NCBI GenBank assembly: GCA_024036415.1
Contig: JAMWET010003506.1
Location: 17,501-81,500, forward strand
Direction of reading: 5' to 3'
DNA: 64,000 bases
DNA from: Prochilodus magdalenae
Taxonomy: Eukaryota; Chordata; Actinopteri; Characiformes; Prochilodontidae
Part shown: positions 10,795 to 21,890 of the stretch, in pieces
Numbering within the stretch: the first letter of the stretch is position 1
Layout of the letters: the number at the start of each line of letters is the position of its first letter
Made by a program: the position numbers and the translations under genes
The notes under the pieces: model-generated
The model's input: the letters and a program-made list of their open reading frames with translations, nothing else
Told to the model about the DNA's origin: nothing
The model's database searches: none

Positions 10795-11060
10795 CCCAGA
10801 AGGAAGTATGGGAAGGAAGATAAAGGTTCCAGGAACAATAAATGATGATGAGTTTAGATGGATATGGGTAATATTAATAGAGCTACACATACAGAAGTAG
10901 TGTCTCTCAGTATGGTGTCGGGCCCTTCATGTTGGCTAACATGCTAATGGTGTCCTGCAATAATCCATCCCATGCAGTTTCAATATTCTCATGCAGTTCC
11001 TGCTGATTTTGCAATAGGGGTGGAGGCGTTTGACGAGGCATATGACGAGGCGTATGACGC
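10795..11060 (-). pseudogene. Tc1 transposase 3' fragment (family C), satellite-linked copy 3
   Basis: Third near-identical copy, again starting at CCCAGAAGGA after ATAACCATACATCA. It ends in a GACGAGGCATATGACGAGGC series and passes into unique DNA rather than satellite. Start-to-start spacing of the three copies is 409 and 455 bp. Confidence 0.8.
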
Positions 11061-11700
11061 CAGGCCTTTTGGATCTGTGACGCATGTCAACGAACCATTT
11101 ATCTTGAGTGTACATTAAATTCTTGCAAACAAGCACAGGGACATGCATCCATCAAGTTATAAACTGGTTCTTTTTCCCGACTTAATAAAACAATTACTTG
11201 AGACGGAGCGGCAGCTCGAAAGTATTGCTCTCCTTTTCAATGTCAGAAATGAATGAGGGGTTTTTGATGACTAAACATTAAAAAAAGGGTCTCATTAATG
11301 ATGAATAGCGCTTAGAAAGAGTAGATGGGGATATCACTCATGGCTCTCTATACACATGAAGATGTGAAGGTAATTACCTGTTTCATCTTTGCAGCTCATA
11401 AGCGCTTACATAATTCACTCGCTAATTACCATTCGCAGGGTAGAACGCGGTGGTGTAGGCTGTTAATGTTGTTTAATATGCGTGAAAGGACATGCGAAAC
11501 AGTCTGTACTGCGGTGTCAAACACTGGCTGTTTGTATCCACACAGAACCTTTTGGACTCTTTATTTCTTACAGTTCTTCCAAAAATTTGGGTGAAGAGCC
11601 AAAATAACACACTGACAATAAGAGATAAACCTGAGATTCTGTAAGAGATTGAATGTGCCAGAGTGTGAGGGTGTATGCGGTCATACGGCTCTACCAGCAG
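11061..11700. other. Unique sequence, candidate conserved non-coding element
   Basis: No repeat or coding similarity. The part from about 11170 to 11560 has several ATTA/TAAT and TGATGAAT-type words and mixed composition, as in developmental enhancers. Conservation cannot be judged here. Confidence 0.25.
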
Positions 11701-11726
11701 TGGCTAAAATCCCAGTCTACAGGACA

Positions 11727-11935
11727 TTCCTCTCAGAATTGTGCCAGGGAAGGCATCCACCAAATTTGGCCCAACTGAACAATTCTTTTATCCAAGAGTG
11801 GCTCAACATTGATCACCTACATCCAGAAACATGTCCAGTCCATGCCAAATCCAGTCAAAGCTGTTATTCATGGGGTGAGCTTATATTTGAATACGTGCCT
11901 TGACAGGACCAGTAGGAGGACAGAATACACTCTGT
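11727..11935 (+). pseudogene. Tc1-like transposase C-terminal remnant
   Basis: The plus strand encodes GRHPPNLAQLNNSFIQEWLN and, in the next frame, YIQKHVQSMPNPVKAVIHG. This fits the Tc1 ending 'NL.QL...L.EEW..IP...IQ.LV.SMPRR..AVI.A.GG'. A homologous piece is at 26920-27190 on the minus strand. The rest of the transposon is absent or unrecognisable. Confidence 0.6.
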
Positions 11936-11937
11936 TG

Positions 11938-12475
11938 TGCATATCGTCGCTGTCCAATGAAAAACCACGTATCTCCACTTTTGTCCATTTTTACTTTTAT
12001 GCATCTTTTGAACACATCTGATGCTGTTTACACTGAATGAGAATCTCATGATGAACAGACCAACAGAAATGGCCCAAAACTGTTTGGAAAGACGTCTGGT
12101 TCCATTGACTTACATTACAGCTAATTGAGGTTTTTGGCCTCTCCTGTAAAGTTGCAATTTTGGAGATACTTGTTTTTCTGTGGACAGTGACGATATGTAA
12201 ACAGAGCAAAGAGAAAGATATCATCACTGTCCAAAGAAAAACATGTATCTCCAAAATGGCAGCTTTACAGGAGAAGGCGAAAACCTCATTTAATTCTAAT
12301 GTAAGTCAATGGAACCAGAGATTTTTCAATGTTATTTTGGGTCATTTCTGTTGGTCCACTAATCATGAAATTTACACGCAATGTAAATGACAGCTTATGT
12401 GATCGAATGATGCATAAAAGTAAAAATCAACAAAAATGGAGATACGGGTTTGTCTTTGGACAGCAACAATATGCA
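11938..12475. mobile_element. Inverted-dimer MITE (two head-to-head units)
   Basis: The block is a long imperfect palindrome: 11938-12198 matches the reverse complement of 12216-12475, with a spacer of about 17 bp. Each half itself begins with a GTCGCTGTCC...GTATCTCC-type end and finishes with its inverse (GGAGATAC...GGACAG..ACGATAT), so each half is a TIR-bearing unit of about 260 bp and the whole is two units in inverted orientation. There is no coding capacity. A related, shorter copy lies at 42225-42475. No superfamily is assigned. Confidence 0.8.
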
Positions 12476-12857
12476 GTTGTTGCAGCAGTGAAATAACAGC
12501 CCCTGGTTTCTAGGCGGGCCGTTTTGTGTGTTTTCCCTCTGGTTGTTCATTATTCATGGTTTGGTATTGTTCCTTTTGCTTTGTCTGGGTTTGACCTTTT
12601 TTATTTCAGACTGGTGTTGACTTAATGCATGGCTCTGGCAAAGCTGGTGAATAGGTAGTCTGCATTAGCCTCAGACTAAAAGTCACAAGGTATTTGGGTT
12701 TGGCATTTTTTGGTCAATTTTTGGCATTGCCCCTATTCATGAATAACAACTTTTGGTCCCTGATAAAAGCTCAAAAGTGATTCCTCGGTTAGAACGATTT
12801 GAGCAATTATAAAAGGTGCACAACGTATGTATTTTGAAAGCTTGTGATCAAAGAAAC
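12476..12857. other. Unassigned intergenic sequence
   Basis: No coding or repeat feature was found between the inverted-dimer MITE and the next dispersed repeat. Confidence 0.4.
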
Positions 12858-13335
12858 CCTGGTTCCTGGACTCCATTCCATTTAGGCTTTGTAGATCCTT
12901 GGAGCTATTTAGGGAACCAGTTTGCACCCATTTTTATTGGAATCAAAGAACATCATCGGGTACATCATCAACATCAACAGAAGGCGCTGCACCAGGGTAG
13001 TAAACAGTAGTAGCAAGATGGCGGAGCGTATAGATTACCTGTGAGCGTTTGTGCTGTTAGTCCCGATGTTTGTTTATTTCCAGAACGAGAGCACAGATCA
13101 ACTACTAGTGATAAGAAGACGTAGAAGAGGTTCTTCAGCAGACCACTGGGAGTCACCATTGTTACCTTCTCTTTCCTCAACATCTTACCTGCCCATATAT
13201 GTTGATTTAGGTAAAGGAACTAACAATTCTTTGGTTCCAGCTAGGAACAACAACAAGCTTTTCAGATTCCGAACTTGTTTATTTTTGGTGGAACCGTTCA
13301 AAACTAGGCACACAAACCGGAATTAGCTCCACAAA
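12858..13335 (+). mobile_element. Dispersed repeat copy 2 (partner at 455-825)
   Basis: Aligns in the same orientation to 455-825, sharing GGTAGTAA.CAGTAGTA.CAAG, ACCTGTGAGCG and TTCTTTGGTTCCAGCT. It is longer than copy 1 by an internal stretch at about 13075-13215, which may be an insertion here or a deletion there. It has no coding capacity. Confidence 0.55.
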
Positions 13336-13441
13336 GGGTTATATGTAGAAATTCACTTCCTGCCCTCCATCTGCAGTTTACGACACAGCAACAAGTGACG
13401 TGTCGTCTTTTGCAAAAAACCTATGCCTCAGATTTAAATTG

Positions 13442-13462
13442 ATATATATATATATATATATT
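13442..13462. repeat. (TA)n microsatellite
   Basis: About 10 TA units immediately before the repeat at 13463. Confidence 0.95.
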
Positions 13463-14143
13463 AGAGATGGCCACAAGTCACAAAATACAAGTCCAAGTCA
13501 AGTCACGAGTCTATAGGTTAGAGTCCAAGTCAAGTCACGATTCTTTAGGCTAGAGTCCAAGTCAAGTCTTAAGTCAATTTACACAAAGCATATATAGTAA
13601 CTGTAGCATATAAAAAAGTGTAGAATAAAAATACACAGCAAATTAACTTAGTGTGCAAAGCACAACTGAATTTTTTTTTTTAAATGCTACCTACTTCCTT
13701 ACAATATTTACTCACAAAAATGACATGCTCTACACCTCTCAAACAGAACAAACTAGAAGCAATATCACTTTTTGTTTCGCACCATACTCTGCCTCAAACA
13801 CTTCAGCTTAAGGGGTTAATACTGTATGTTATATAGCTGGAATGATGGCTAAACGGCTTAGCGGCTAACCCAGACCTATCCGGGTGTGTTTTAGATGCGG
13901 TATGAAGTTTGATGTGGTCGATCCAGTGTCTGTAATTTGTCTCCCACACTCTCTGCACGTCGCCACTCTTCTGTTAGTGCTAGGATTTTGAATTCCCTGT
14001 AACCAAAGGCTACCACGTAAGGCGCTCCCGCCGAATCCATGCTACAGCGTTGTGTTTACACTTGGCGCCGCTCACTGATATCACGCACGCGCTGACGTCG
14101 GATGTTGTGATTGGTCCGTGTCCGTGGGGCGTGTCCCAAATCT
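13463..14143. mobile_element. Probable non-autonomous DNA transposon with AGTCCAAGTCAAGTCA motif
   Basis: It starts TAGAGATGGCCACAAGTCAC and carries the AAGTCCAAGTCAAGTCACGA motif repeated three times, a phrase common in fish DNA-transposon repeats. The far end, read on the minus strand, begins TAGATTTGGGACACGCC, which weakly mirrors the start. Both ends lie in TA microsatellites, so insertion at a TA-rich site is possible. It has no transposase; the family is unassigned. Confidence 0.5.
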
Positions 14144-15299
14144 ATATATATATATATTCCGATCTAAATACCCTTTTTTACTATGGGACAGCAGTGGGAA
14201 CTGACTGGGTAGGATGCTCTAGATATGAATGAGAACATGACTCCAAAGACCTGCAACCTGCCAGCCAGCATCCACCTTACAGTCAGCATGGCCTAATGAG
14301 CTAGTGAGACAGTTCAGTTGCTGATATTTGATGTTGCCATACAGATTTACCAACTATGGCACTGTTGACTTCCAAATGCACACAACTCTGCCTGTTTGGT
14401 AAATGCCAGCCTGAATGTGATGAGCAGAATGCTAGACTAGCAAAGTGCCTGAACCAGACAGGCAGTGCAATTACAAGCCAGTGGAGCCAACTCAGTGAAC
14501 TCTCAGGTCCTCCACTGCACCATTTTTACCTGCTAATAAATCACTGTACCGTCTGACCATTACGGATACGCACGCATACACACACGCAAGCACTCCGCAG
14601 AGAGCCAGGCTTCAGAAGGTTTGCCCATTACTCAGTGATTTGGGTAATACAGCGACCCATTAATTGGCAGCATGGAACCGGAGCGGAGCACTCAGAACCT
14701 CTCTCTGGACGGGAGGTGAGACTTATAGAGTTAAAGGGCTCTTCAGGCTGATCTCAGAGCTGTGGCACCATTCATTAGGATGCCATGAAGGCGTTACAGG
14801 CTGTACCATAATAACGCACCATGTCTGTGAGGCAGAAGCCTCATGCTGCGAGTAAGCCTCTCTTGCCATATGAGAGAGAGAAAGAGAGAAAGATTTCTGA
14901 TTTGCGAGCAACATTGTCTCAGCATGGGGTCAGTGCGGGAGCGTGTGACAAGAGGCCCTTTAATCATTCAATCAAGGCATTAAACATGAGTGAATGACAT
15001 CCAGATGGATAATTTCAGCCTTTTTGAACTCCTGTAAATGACCCTGATGCTTGCTGCTCGTGCTAATGAGCATAGAACACAAGATGAGTTGAGCTCAGCT
15101 CACTTTACAGCGATAGAAGTTCCCTGATGCGCGGCGAGGAATAGAAATGCAAATGGAATGTGCATGCTCCGCCCACAAATGCATTCGATCTCCAAATGCA
15201 CAGTTTGAGAAGCTTCCATTGAACTTGATCATTGACACTGATCTGATGGTTCAGTTTACTACAGTCTTAAATCCACAGAGTATTAGATTATAATCTGTA
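14144..15299. other. Unassigned sequence; 14640-15190 candidate non-coding element
   Basis: After a short (TA)n this is unique DNA. A stretch from about 14640 to 15190 has low repeat content and several CATTAA/TAATGAG words. No coding similarity was seen. Confidence 0.25.
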
Positions 15300-15304
15300 T
15301 ATAC

Positions 15305-15830
15305 CCTAACCCAGAAGGAGGTGTGGGATTGCAGTGCTATTGGGAAGGAAGATAAAGGTTACCAGGAACAATAAATGATGATAAGTTTAGACTGATATGA
15401 TCAATATTTATTGAGCTACACATACAGAAGTAGTGTGGCTCAGTATGGCATTGAGCTGCCATGTTTGCTAACGCGCCGTACCAGTTGTCTCAGCATGGAG
15501 CCATACAGGTTCCTAATAGCGTCCTGTGATAATCCGTCCCATGCAGATTGAATGCGGTAGGGGTAGAGTGACACCAGGTCTTCTGGACGTGTGCAAACAG
15601 TCTGGCACAACACCACTGCAGTCTTTGGCGACGTTGACGCGGTGTTAAGGCCAGTCGTCGTAGCAGTCTGCGTGCAAGTAGTCCTGCATCATACTGACAT
15701 CTGCCAATGGTTCTGACACTAACAGGGTGACTCATGGGGGGCATCACTGTTTGCTGGATGTCCTGCGATTGTGACTGCTGGGTCAGCAGTCAGGTACAGT
15801 AATAACTGGAGCCATTGTAAGAAGAGAATA
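15305..15830 (-). pseudogene. Tc1 family C relic, internally deleted
   Basis: On the minus strand, high to low coordinate: transposase N-terminal block VRTIGRCQYDAGLLARRLL followed by LALTPRQRRQRLQWCCARL, then an internal deletion, then the C-terminal part and 3' end (ACTGAG..CACACTACTTCTGT, ATTGTTCCTGGTAACC). The N-terminal words match the helix-turn-helix/linker region of Tc1 transposases. The catalytic core is missing, so it is non-autonomous. It is the best preserved N-terminal piece of this family in the window. Confidence 0.8.
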
Positions 15831-16207
15831 TGGGTCGGAACTTGCAAAGGGTAACGCTGTGGTGGTTGAGTGAGTGAACTCACCATTTAGAGAACACTGG
15901 GTTTGTTAGGGGGCAGGCCTTGAGGACACAGGAGCAGTGTTTCAGACAGAAACTGAATACAGGTTTACGGTATGAGAAAAATAATGTGCTTTTGGGACAA
16001 GCATGTACATCTTTTCTGGTAGACCCTGAAAATAAAATGATTGATAAAAGTTCACCTGTGGCACAACTGAATCTTAGTACATGTTTAGTTTGAAACCGTG
16101 TTAAAGCTGTGGCACTATGTGAGCTGTTTATGTTGAAATATGCTAAAGTATGCTGTGAGTCGCCTTGTATAGCTGGACATATCTATCAGACATTCTATCA
16201 AACATTT

Positions 16208-16440
16208 GGTTGTTGGTGTAGCTCAGCGGATAACACCACTACCCACCAAGTAGCCACCACCACATGTGGGAGACTGGGGTTCGAATCCTGGTCTGGGTAA
16301 CTATGCTGTGCTCCACCAATAAGAGTCCTTGGGCAAGACTCCTAACACTACATTGGCCCACCTGTAATGTTGCACCTTGTTCCTGGAGGAACGTAATTTC
16401 ACTCCACTGTGTACTTGTACATGGATAAATTGACAGTTAA
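16208..16440 (+). mobile_element. tRNA-derived SINE, family 1 (copy 1)
   Basis: Carries Pol III internal promoter boxes: A box GTAGCTCAGCGG at 16218-16229 and B box GGTTCGAATCC at 16278-16288. The body CAATAAGAGTCCTTGGGCAA is shared with 36207-36419. The tail is diverged from about 16375. It is not a tRNA gene, since no cloverleaf acceptor stem pairs around these boxes. Confidence 0.85.
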
Positions 16441-17440
16441 CGCCACTTGAATTTCATTTGGGCCATTTTTTGGACTACAGTATACGTCTTTGCACATTAA
16501 CATCACATACACAAATGCTCAATGGAAAAACAGTTATGCTGTGAAAATATGAAGACAAGAGCAGATAATTCACTCTCATCATTGATGATCAAGTTCGAAC
16601 TGAGATCTATTTGAATTTTCTTCCATATACAATATATCCAGCACACAATATACAGTTATAGATTGGTGCTCAACTGACATTACAAAATGTTCTTTCCCAC
16701 ATTATGTGTGAGATTACACACTCCCACCAGTGTGGTCTCCAATAGCCCAAATTGTACATAGTTTAGCTTTAACTAAAACGAGCTTACGCAAACCTGGTGT
16801 AACCCAAAGCTACTTTCTCGAATCTCTCTCCGGTTGAATACAGTTTCGGCCAAAGTTCTATAAAGCTTGTCCATTCTCACAACCCGAGTGAGGAAAGAGT
16901 ATATTTATGGGCTGAGTGAAGAGAAATCAGCTGAAATGCATAAACAGATTTATACATCTTTGTAACATTCTGCAGGTCCACAGAGAAAGATCCGGACTCC
17001 AAGGGGCGCGCCTTCAAACCAGTAATGTTGGAACATATCAACAGCCTACCGATTATATTGACTTGCTTCCAGTGATTTTGTACTCTTCATCAAGTTGATT
17101 GCTGGTAGAAACGGTCTGTTTCAGCGTTTGTACTAAATGTGCGCACCCCGGAGAAGACCCCAGCAGCAAGCAGAGACATTAAGATAAACTGAACCCAGAT
17201 GACACTGGCTTGAAAGCAATCAAGCAAGCAGGTCAGTCATTTCCAATAAAGAGTATATAGACCCCTCGGCTTTGACACGGACTGGCAATGTTGCTTGTGC
17301 TGATACAAAGGCCTGCTTGTATATTACAATCCCAGTGTTACTGTCTTGAAGAGGCAATTATACAGTCATCAGACATTAAAGGCTTTTAGCAAGCTCAGTT
17401 TTGCACAAAATGGCAACCAAGGCCTGAGAATTCTGACAGC
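16441..17440. other. Unassigned intergenic sequence
   Basis: I see no coding, RNA or repeat signal here. Confidence 0.4.
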
Positions 17441-17760
17441 ACAGAATACAGAGTGTAACCCTGTATACTGTAGCAACCACTCCTGGCTGACACTGGTCTC
17501 TAGAAGCTCGTGAGGTGTGGCCATGCTGATATCACATGGGTGGACCAACATGGTGCTCAGACCAGTCACCAGCGGTGGAAGGCGGCCAGGTGGAGAGTAG
17601 TTGTTTGGCATTGCAGGACTGTGCATGTACCCAGGGTCTTGGATTAAGCTGGTGGGTTGCCAGGAACTGTCAACCTTTAAAGGGGGGCACTATGTAGCAA
17701 CAACTATTGGCTGGCACTGGCCTCTAGAAACTCTGCTAGGGAGAGTTTGGGAGGTGCATA
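17441..17760 (+). repeat. Pair of imperfect direct repeats about 230 bp apart
   Basis: The words at 17470-17515 (GTAGCAACCACTCCTGGCTG then CACTGGTCTCTAGAAGCTC) recur at 17694-17737 as GTAGCAACAACTATTGGCTG then CACTGGCCTCTAGAAACTC. The second copy is preceded by TTTAAAGGGGGGCACTATGT, a style of word seen at ends of fish MITEs. The class is unknown. Confidence 0.5.
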
Positions 17761-18289
17761 CTGTCTGGAAAAGAGACTTTTATGTTAATGCTGCTGGTCA
17801 TGAGTGTATGTGTTTAGCTGTGAGTGTGTTTTGTGTTTGGGGTCACCACTAGTTGTGGTTAGTGGTGATCCCCACCCCATGAGTTCAGTGTTCAGTACGT
17901 GTCTTTCTGCTGGTGTTCAATTAAAGAGAACACCTCACAGCAGAACCATGGCCTCCCTTGTGTCTTACTGTATTCCGACATGCACAACAGCTTTGAGAAA
18001 ACAACTACCTTTCAGCTGAAGTTAATGGAGGGGACGCAGTGGAACTGAAGTGTGGGATGAAAAGGATGGGGTCAAGGATGCTAGATGAGATGGCATCATG
18101 TAGCAGGGAAACTCGAGTTTGCAGTGTTGCCCTTGCCTATACATTAAACAGGCCCTTATTTATTATGATATAATTGTAGCTTAACATGTTTAACTCAGCA
18201 GAGGATGGTGTAAGTGGAGTTCTCATGAGGGGGAAAAAAAATAACATTTCTTTCTGTTCTCTCCTTTTCCTTCTTTCCCCCCAACTCCC
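17761..18289. other. Unassigned intergenic sequence
   Basis: Nothing recognisable in this stretch. Confidence 0.4.
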
Positions 18290-18790
18290 ATCTGATGAAC
18301 CCTGCCTCGTCTGAATTATTTATGCCACAAATATTTAATGAAACAAGGCACGGCTCCTCTCGCATGGGCAGAAACAATTAAGCAAAAAATTCAAATGTAA
18401 TATTTATGTGATAAATTGGAGCCAGTCAAAGTTGTGCTGCCAGTCAGAGCAATAATTGTGCAATCTAAACAGATAAATAATTAACAGAAGCTTAATCCAG
18501 AACCATTTGAATATATTCCAGAGACGACACCCTCCCACCACCACTACTAACACCACCACCGCCGCTTTCTCTCATTTTCCCCTTCAAAGTGCTATTTCCT
18601 CCTAATATTAATGAATATGAATAATTGAAAAATTGATTTGCCCTGTAAGCTCCGGGAGCCACAAGAGTCGATCATTCCTTTGCGCTAAATGCATAATACG
18701 CCGTCTTGATGTAAACTCCAGTGAAATCAGCTGAAGAAAGGATACTTTGATATTTTGAGGCGGAGAGCTCACAATGAGGACACACGGCAT
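18290..18790. other. AT-rich low-repeat block, candidate conserved non-coding element
   Basis: Unlike its neighbours this block contains dense homeodomain-type words (CAATTAAG, GATAAATAATTAAC, AATTATTTATG, TAATATTAATGAAT) spread among mixed-composition sequence, with no repeat similarity in the window. This is the typical look of vertebrate developmental enhancers; conservation is untested. Confidence 0.3.
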
Positions 18791-19904
18791 ACCAATTTTA
18801 AACAGGGATCTTCATTTCAAGCTGCTGCCCAACCTCCACCTCAGCCTCCACTGTAAATAGCTAAGTTAAAGAATGAGTAAGATGGATACTGATGTGCGAA
18901 TGGAAAACAGCGCTAAGACTGAGACACGGGTGGCACAAGCAGCACCACACATAAAATACTGAGGACGTCAGATCGGTGTTAAGTGCACGGAATCAGAGCA
19001 TTCAAATGCATACTTAAAGATGCGCTCGCTGACAAGTTCAATAGGGGAGGCCCTCGCAGAGCACCCCGGATCGTCGAGCTTTGGTGGTCTGTTTCTTTGC
19101 GCTTGCGTGTTTGTTTGTGCGGGTGTCATCCTTCTTCAAAGAGCACTGACCCTGGCGGAAAACAATGCCTTGGTAATATCAAATCCGAACTCGACTGGGA
19201 GCTGCTTCCAGCGCCTTAGGCAATGCTGCTTAGGCAATGCTTTCTTAAGTTTTGATCCGGGCATCGGACCGGAAACGAAGCTGCTCTCCTCATGAATAAG
19301 AACTGAGTAAACATACAATGAAGAAATGAGCAAGAAAGAGGCCTATCCAATGAGCGATGGCTTGGCCGCTTTGCTGGCGCTGGGAGTAACGGTTGATCCC
19401 CTGGCCGCAGCACTATAAAAGGACTTACCTGCTGATGCTGGAGAACTGACCCAGGCCCTCCAGCACCGCATCAGTCACCATAGCAACCTAATGGACCACT
19501 TTGCAACGAAGTGCTTATGAGAGCGTGAGGAGGAAAGACGTAGGCAGCTGCTCCAGGTGATGCTCTAATGCCTTAATGTCAGCTGTAAAGGCAGCAAGCG
19601 TACCCCAAGCCAGTTATAAATGAAGAGTTTTAAGTGCTTTACTGTCCAGGGGTCACGACCCGAAGGCCCTTGGTTGTGAAATCTTCAAGTAGCACTCAGA
19701 GTACTTTCTCAGCAGTTTTTTTCTTCTGGATAAACTCTTCAGTTATGGCTGTTTCTAAATGGTCCTTGGTTTCACAGTATAGAAACAATTTTCAATTGCT
19801 GTTTCTTGAACAGTCACTTAGGTCCGATCTATTGACCACATGGCTGTGAGGATTCTTAAGTGCTATGTAAGTATTTTGGCTAACATGATGTAAGTTCCAG
19901 GATG
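18791..19904. other. Unassigned intergenic sequence
   Basis: No convincing coding frame or repeat. Minus-strand frames around 19640-19800 are short and match nothing I recognise. Confidence 0.4.
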
Positions 19905-20235
19905 GTCTTGAGATGGTTAAACAGAGTTCTGTTACCTCATAGCAGTGAAGGACCTGGGTTAGATTTCCAGCCAGCATGTCCAGGCCCTTTTCAGAGTTTC
20001 CTGCGCTGCTCTGGTTTCCTCCAAAAGACATGCAGCCAGATGAAACAGAGACGCTCAGTTGCCCCAAGATGTGATAAGCGTTTATGTCTGTGTCTGCCCT
20101 GAGTCGAACTGGCGGCCTGTCCAAGGGGTTCCCTGCCTTCCACACAATGAGCGCTGGGAAGGACTTTCCTTTGAAGCTTGGGCTGAACTGGGGCTTTCCT
20201 TTCCGATTTACTGAAACGTGTAACATTACAGTGGA
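19905..20235 (+). mobile_element. Degenerate SINE, family 2 (plus strand)
   Basis: Shares the order of landmarks with 57955-58240: GGACCTGGGTTAGATTTCCA (B-box-like), GGTTTCCTCCAAAAGACATG, CTCAGTTGCCCC, GTCTGCCCTGAG and GGCCTGTCCAAGGGGTTCCC. Strongly diverged. See 51620-51832 for the Pol III boxes of this family. Confidence 0.6.
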
Positions 20236-21354
20236 ATTTTTGTTTAATTACCTGGTGGGTGAAATCTGGAAAGCTTATCTCTCCAAACATGAAGACCTTG
20301 TTGGCTGTCCTGTGGTGGTGGAGCATCTGCTGACCAATGCCGATGACTGGTTTTTGAATGGTGATAAACTGTTCTATCTTGTTTTTAGCATCTGTGTACT
20401 TCATAATTAGTTATTATCAATGACTTACTCAGATCACATCTAGACTCATTGAACCTAGATTTCAATGTAATTAAACTAAAGTGCCCAGGTCTTCATATCC
20501 TTTGAAAAACTCAGTGACCTCTAGTGGATTCTTTTAGCCTGATATAACTCTACCGATTGGTAGAGATGGCACAGTCAGGTTTAGTTACGTTCAACACCTT
20601 CTTGATTAAGATACAGTGACTCAAAATATGCTCTACCAAATAGCTGAGATGAACTCCAAAGGGTAAAAAAACAAAAGTAGTCCTGCAATGCCATAAAAAA
20701 AATTTTTTTATTTAACTGACATTGGTATTTCATTATTTGAAGCCAGCTGACCTCATCAGACAAGCATAGAATAATGGAAAATCTAAGATTAAAAATGTGT
20801 AAATAGTTTATGCCCATAAAAAAACAAGAAGTGTATGTGATGTGTACTTCGTGTGTTTTAAATCAATTCCCTTAAACGTCACTAACAGGTACCTGTTCTG
20901 TTTGTTACACTGTGTTCAGCTGCAGTATGTTTCTCAATATTTATATTTCTTTTTGTAAGTAAAGGTTACTGCGCCCTTCAGATATTTTATTACCTATTAA
21001 ATATCTGGAATACCTGAAATATCTGTTCAGTAAGAACCAATATCTGAGGAAGGGAAAAAAGGACTCATCAAAGTGATGCATACACATGTCAAAATATTGC
21101 TAAGCTTTATAACAAGGTCATTAGTGTTAGTCTATACCTGTCATCATTCTAAAAGCAGGCTAAGCTCCGGAACATGACATAAGATTTTAGTCACATGCAT
21201 TTATACTTGGTAGGCAAATGCATCTCCAGTTAGTCAGCAGTGTGTGTCAATATCACTATTAAGCTATTCGTTTTGTCTGGTCCACAACTGTGTGCCCTCC
21301 GTGATTATCACCCTTGCAGACATAGATCACATTCCAGTGATATATTGCATAGGG
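20236..21354. other. Unassigned AT-rich sequence
   Basis: No feature found; a short A-run and T-run occur near 20690-20712. Confidence 0.4.
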
Positions 21355-21890
21355 GGAAGTTTGGGGTCTACTGCCGAGGGTTTTGGGTTGTACCAATGAA
21401 GATGGAAAAGGTTGACCCAGAAGGGGTTTGAGTTGTACTGTGAAAGGTTAAGGTTGTACAAGATGAGGTTTGGCTTATACTAGGAGGGGTTTAGGTTGTA
21501 TTGGGAGGGGTTTAGGTTGTACTGGGAGGGGATTGGCTTAAACTGGGAAAGGATTGAGTTGCACTAGGAGGGTTTGGTTTATATTAGAAAAGATTTGGGT
21601 TGTACTGGGAGAGGTTTGGTTTGTACTAGGAGAGGTTTGGCTTATACTAGGATGGGTTTAGGTTGTACTGGGAGGGGTTTGGCTTTTGCTGGGAGGGGTT
21701 TAGGTTGTACTGCAAGGGTTTTGGCCTGTACTAGGAGAGGTTTGGGTTGCACTAGGAGGGTTTGGGTTGCACTAGGAAAGACTGGGTTGTACTGGGAGAG
21801 GTTTGGGTTGTATTGTGAGGGGTTTGGGTTGTACCAGGAAAGATGTGGGTTGGACCAGGAGAGGTTTAGGTTGTACTGTGAGGGAATGGC
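21355..21890 (+). repeat. 21-bp GT-rich minisatellite
   Basis: About 25 copies of a unit close to GGTTTGGGTTGTACTGGGAG plus one base. Since 21 is a multiple of three, one frame stays open over 21574-21918 and reads as a seven-residue repeat (GLGCTGR-like). There is no promoter or flanking exon evidence, so the open frame is taken as a by-product of the array. Confidence 0.9.

Noticed and set aside
16208..16300. Apparent tRNA gene with A and B boxes
   Set aside because: The body and tail match other SINE copies in the window and no acceptor stem or anticodon arm pairs properly.
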